Assembly: GCA_963920665.1 (NCBI GenBank)
Contig: OY987273.1
Location: 6,512,501 to 6,576,500, forward strand
Direction: 5' to 3'
Origin: Straminergon stramineum
Lineage: Eukaryota; Streptophyta; Bryopsida; Hypnales; Calliergonaceae
DNA length: 64,000 nt
Shown: in pieces, positions 61,051-64,000 of the stretch
How the letters are laid out: each line of letters begins with the position of its first letter
How positions within the stretch are numbered: position 1 is the stretch's first letter
Notes under the pieces: model-generated
Told to the model about the DNA's origin: nothing
Databases searched by the model: none
What the model saw: the letters and a program-made list of their open reading frames with translations, nothing else
Program-made: the position numbers and the translations under genes

Positions 61051-62300
61051 TAGAATCCCCCGGGATGATATTTCGAGTCATTTTACGATGTTTTGGTGTT
61101 GTAATGGTACTTTCGCTTGACTGCACGTACGACATCTCACACCTTCCCAATATTTTTTCACTAGCTCAAACTTTTTCTAAAACTCTCTAAACAAATCATG
61201 ATCAACCATTGCACCCTTACAAATGTCATCAAAGCAACACATGAGTTGTGGAGCCAAAGATGAAGGATTGCCCCCTCGGCGCTTTAAAGCAACCATCTAT
61301 TATCTTGTTCCACAAGTAAATTCCCCCACCTTCCTTTGGCAATTCCCTTACTCAATGTTTGTATCGTTTATTTTTTATTATATCAAGGATCATCCGTTGG
61401 GTTTTTCATAAAATTTAAACTATTGGGCTTGTGAATGGCATTGTAGAGTTTCATTGCTCGTTTGCAAGTGCCCTTCTATGAACCATTTGAAATTAGAAAC
61501 CTCGTCAATGAGATCAGGGTTGCTAGTGTATGGGCCTGTAAGCCTGTGAGCGGGAAATTTTTGTTCAAGAAAAAAGGAGGAAGGGACCTATGACCATGGA
61601 CACAAGAAAGTAAAAATCTCATATAATGTAGAATTTTTTGTTCAAAATTTGAAGTGCACACATTTTTTTTATTGTAGGATTAGGGTACAACAAAATATTG
61701 TCAAAAAAAATGAAAGTCACTTAATAAAAATTACAAATTAGAATAATGCAAGACCATGATATAGCCATAAAACACACAAATCCAATCATAATAGAAATCA
61801 ATACATAATAGCATGACTCATGAGATGTGTCAATTTCGTGAGTCTAAGTCTCTGTACATTCGATCATGGAATCGGAAGTCTTGGACAAGTCTGAAGACTC
61901 TCTACCCTTCGATGCAGACCCATCTATAAACTACAAGACATTCAAAGCATAAGCATCTTTATGGTGTTTTGGTTTAGAGCAACCAAAATCTACAAAGGCC
62001 GTTTGTAATCTAGAATTTCGCCTTTCTCAACAAAACCCAAGATTATAGTATAGGGGTTCAAAATCCAAGGAATGATCAAATAGTCTAACACATTGTGACT
62101 GAAGTCACTTTTATAATAGAAATGTCTTATAAACTTGATTCTAATGGAAAAGAGTACAAAAATAACCCATTGGTTTTAGGGAAAGGATATCATTCTTTTA
62201 TCCAATCATTAATTTCCGTTCGACATATATGAATGCAACATAACAAGTATGTAGGCCCTATCTTATCCTAGTATGGGAATAAATAAGTAATACGCTAAAA
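61051..62300. other. AT-rich intergenic DNA
   Basis: No gene or repeat recognised. Confidence 0.4.
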
Positions 62301-62319
62301 GCAAGGTTATCCACAACAT

Positions 62320-63240
62320 ACAGCTTTAAGCACCATAGTATCCATTTCCTATTGCATTTGCTTAAAGCATAGGCTCACAATATTTGCTTAAGCATCACTC
62401 CATTCATTCAACAAACCACAATTAATATTCCAACTTCACTCAGACCATCACAATCTCAATATTGCTTATAGCATATCCTATTCTAACTTGCTTTAAGCAA
62501 CTAAACAATATATTCTTTCAATAATCATATTTATGGTTCATTTCCAATCTATACATTTGCTTGTAATAATTCTATATTGATTTGCTTAAAGTCATTCCAT
62601 CTAAACAATCCAATTGTAACCTCTCATCAGTTCGCTATGGAACTACATAATTGCTTTAAGCCATTTAATATTCTCCAACAGTACAACTTCTAAGCTCTCT
62701 TATGACATACACACACATAGGCATTTACTTGAATTACATAAACTATTCACAAATCTGCTTTAAGCATTACTATCACACACAATGCTCAAAGCTTTTATAA
62801 ACTGATATAATCATTCAATAGAAATTCTCACTGGCTTTCACTTAAAGCTCTAGTCTTTACATTCAACCAATTGCTTCAAGCCTTAATCAAATTACACACT
62901 GCTACAAGTTTATACAAACAAATGAAATGATTTAATCAAATGCTCACAAATGAACACTTGCTTTAAGCACAACAATAATAATTCCTCTCATAGGAAAATT
63001 CCACACATACAACAATGCCCAATCCTTGGGACTTTAAACTCAATCTAAAATACAGTAAATAGATGCCCTATCACTAGGACTTACACATAATTAAAATATA
63101 TATGCTTAAAGCTTATTATAAAGAGTATCAAAATTACAGAAATGTTCCAAAATTCACACACAATCTGAAAACAAAGAAGGGAAGAAGAGACAAAGGAAAG
63201 AGAGAGAGAAAATCACTTATCAACATAGCTTAAGTGACTG
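62320..63240. repeat. Field of scattered GCTTTAAGC / GCTTAAAGC palindromes
   Basis: At least a dozen copies of TGCTTTAAGCA, GCTTAAAGC and one-mismatch forms occur near 62322, 62370, 62391, 62463, 62491, 62582, 62652, 62757, 62787, 62838, 62870, 62950, 63103 and 63228. Spacing is irregular and the sequence between is unrelated, so it is not a tandem array. The field lies some 400 bp beyond the 3' end of the methyltransferase-like gene at 63.6 kb. Confidence 0.7.
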
Positions 63241-63613
63241 TCCAAATCCTTTTTGGTCTAACCGTTAAACTCATTTATTGTTCACTTGAAATTCCACAGC
63301 AATTCCTCAAATGACTTGACAATCTATCACCTATTACCATGCATTCCTAAAACCAAAGATAAAATGAACTCCATTCACATTTTCAAACAAAAACAAAATA
63401 TTTGAGTTAATAGTTTTAGATCTACACTGTTGCCATCTATAGAACATAAATTGGAAGATTGAAAGGCTTCTTTGGACTAGCGAAAACACTTTGTTTCTTC
63501 ACCTTTGCATCTATTGACATCAATCCTTGATGACTACAAACCAATATGATACTATATTAGAGGGTGACAAATTGAAAATCATCATATATAGACAGAATTT
63601 AAAAAGTGACAAC

Positions 63614-64000
63614 TTACTTACTGAATTTTCCCTTTCGAGTGAATTTCCAAGGTACAACAGCCATATCATCTAGATCTTGTGAAACCAAAGCTATTGGCGG
63701 TGGTTGGGTCACCACCAAGGTTGGAGTGGACTTCTTCATCGGTTTGAGGATGGCGTCAAAAATGTCCTTGTTCTCCTCCAAAGCCACAATGTGGAGGCCC
63801 ATTCCAAAACAGGCAGTAATCGATGCACCTAAAGGCAAGGGGAAAAAAATTAGTTCAATGATTCCTTCTATAAATTAGATTTGGAATCCAAAACATTTCA
63901 AATAAACCCTGACTTGTAGATGCGGTGCAATCCAAAACCAAATCTCCTTCGATTCACGTAGCTTCAAGTAGGATTTGGAAGAATCACGGGTCTTTTTCAC
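63614..64000 (-). pseudogene. 3' end of a beta-class DNA methyltransferase-like gene, cut by the window edge
   Basis: Two minus-strand exons, 64000-63914 (partial) and 63828-63614, are joined by an 85-bp intron (GTCAGG donor; CTTGCCTTTAG acceptor). Joined in phase they read IEGDLVLDCTASTS, then ASITACFGMGLHIVALEE, then NKDIFDAILKPM. This follows the motif I region of beta-class N6-adenine/N4-cytosine methyltransferases (GD.VLDPF.GSG....A...GR...ALE.d...F..a), with CTAST in place of PFxGS. The tail ends KFTRKGKFSK and TAA. In-frame TGAs near 63950 and 63984 suggest decay of the 5' exon or further introns. It resembles the end of exon 2 in the two ParB-like genes and is probably the same family. 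The 5' part lies outside the window. Confidence 0.5.

Overview
The window is a gene-poor, AT-rich stretch of plant nuclear DNA. Short interstitial TTTAGGG runs (about 300-350 and 36485-36515), GT-AG introns, a trihelix transcription factor gene and hAT (DUF659), CACTA-type and TTAA-flanked repeats all point to a land plant with a large, transposon-filled genome. I lean to a gymnosperm or seed-free plant but cannot settle it from sequence alone. I recognise no rRNA, tRNA, organelle DNA or CRISPR array.

Layout. 1-6.2 kb: intergenic DNA with several minisatellites. 6.2-14.3 kb and 14.7-23.3 kb: two diverged tandem copies (offset about 9.0 kb) of a three-gene cassette: (i) a large protein with a ParB/sulfiredoxin-like domain and a degenerate beta-class DNA methyltransferase-like C-terminal part, (ii) an FCP1/NIF-type HAD phosphatase domain protein with a DxN active-site variant, (iii) a short unknown protein. 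Introns and gene order are conserved. Non-coding gaps carry roughly 20-25 bp palindromes whose core differs between the two copies. 24.9-26.7 kb: about 30 scattered CCAANTTGG-like motifs. 26.8-46.1 kb: gene-bearing elements bordered by GC-rich CCGTCCGC/GCGGACGG islands: an atypical protein kinase gene, two paralogous genes of unknown type (one with a RING-H2 finger), and a hAT transposase. A 200-N assembly gap lies at 33.44 kb between two identical 154-bp ends. 48.6-52.4 kb: the one convincing intact host gene, a trihelix (ASR3-like) factor on the minus strand. 52.6-57.7 kb: foldback and miniature elements and a (TA)n tract. 57.8-61 kb: a decayed gene of unknown function in DNA rich in TCCGGA/ATCCGG. 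62.3-63.2 kb: a cluster of GCTTTAAGC/GCTTAAAGC palindromes, just beyond the 3' end of another methyltransferase-like gene that runs off the right edge (63.6-64.0 kb, minus).

Two themes link the regions. First, five gene-sized reading frames (1.0-3.9 kb of coding sequence) are broken almost only by stop codons, with almost no frameshifts. Most of these stops fit C-to-T or G-to-A change of Gln, Arg or Trp codons, which suggests methylation-linked deamination or another transition-driven process. Second, each element has its own scattered short, mostly palindromic motif (TCGAGCT, AGGTCGG, CCAANTTGG, TCCGGA, GCTTTAAGC), as if each element family carried its own set of protein-binding sites. Linking these motifs to the ParB/methyltransferase-like proteins is inference.
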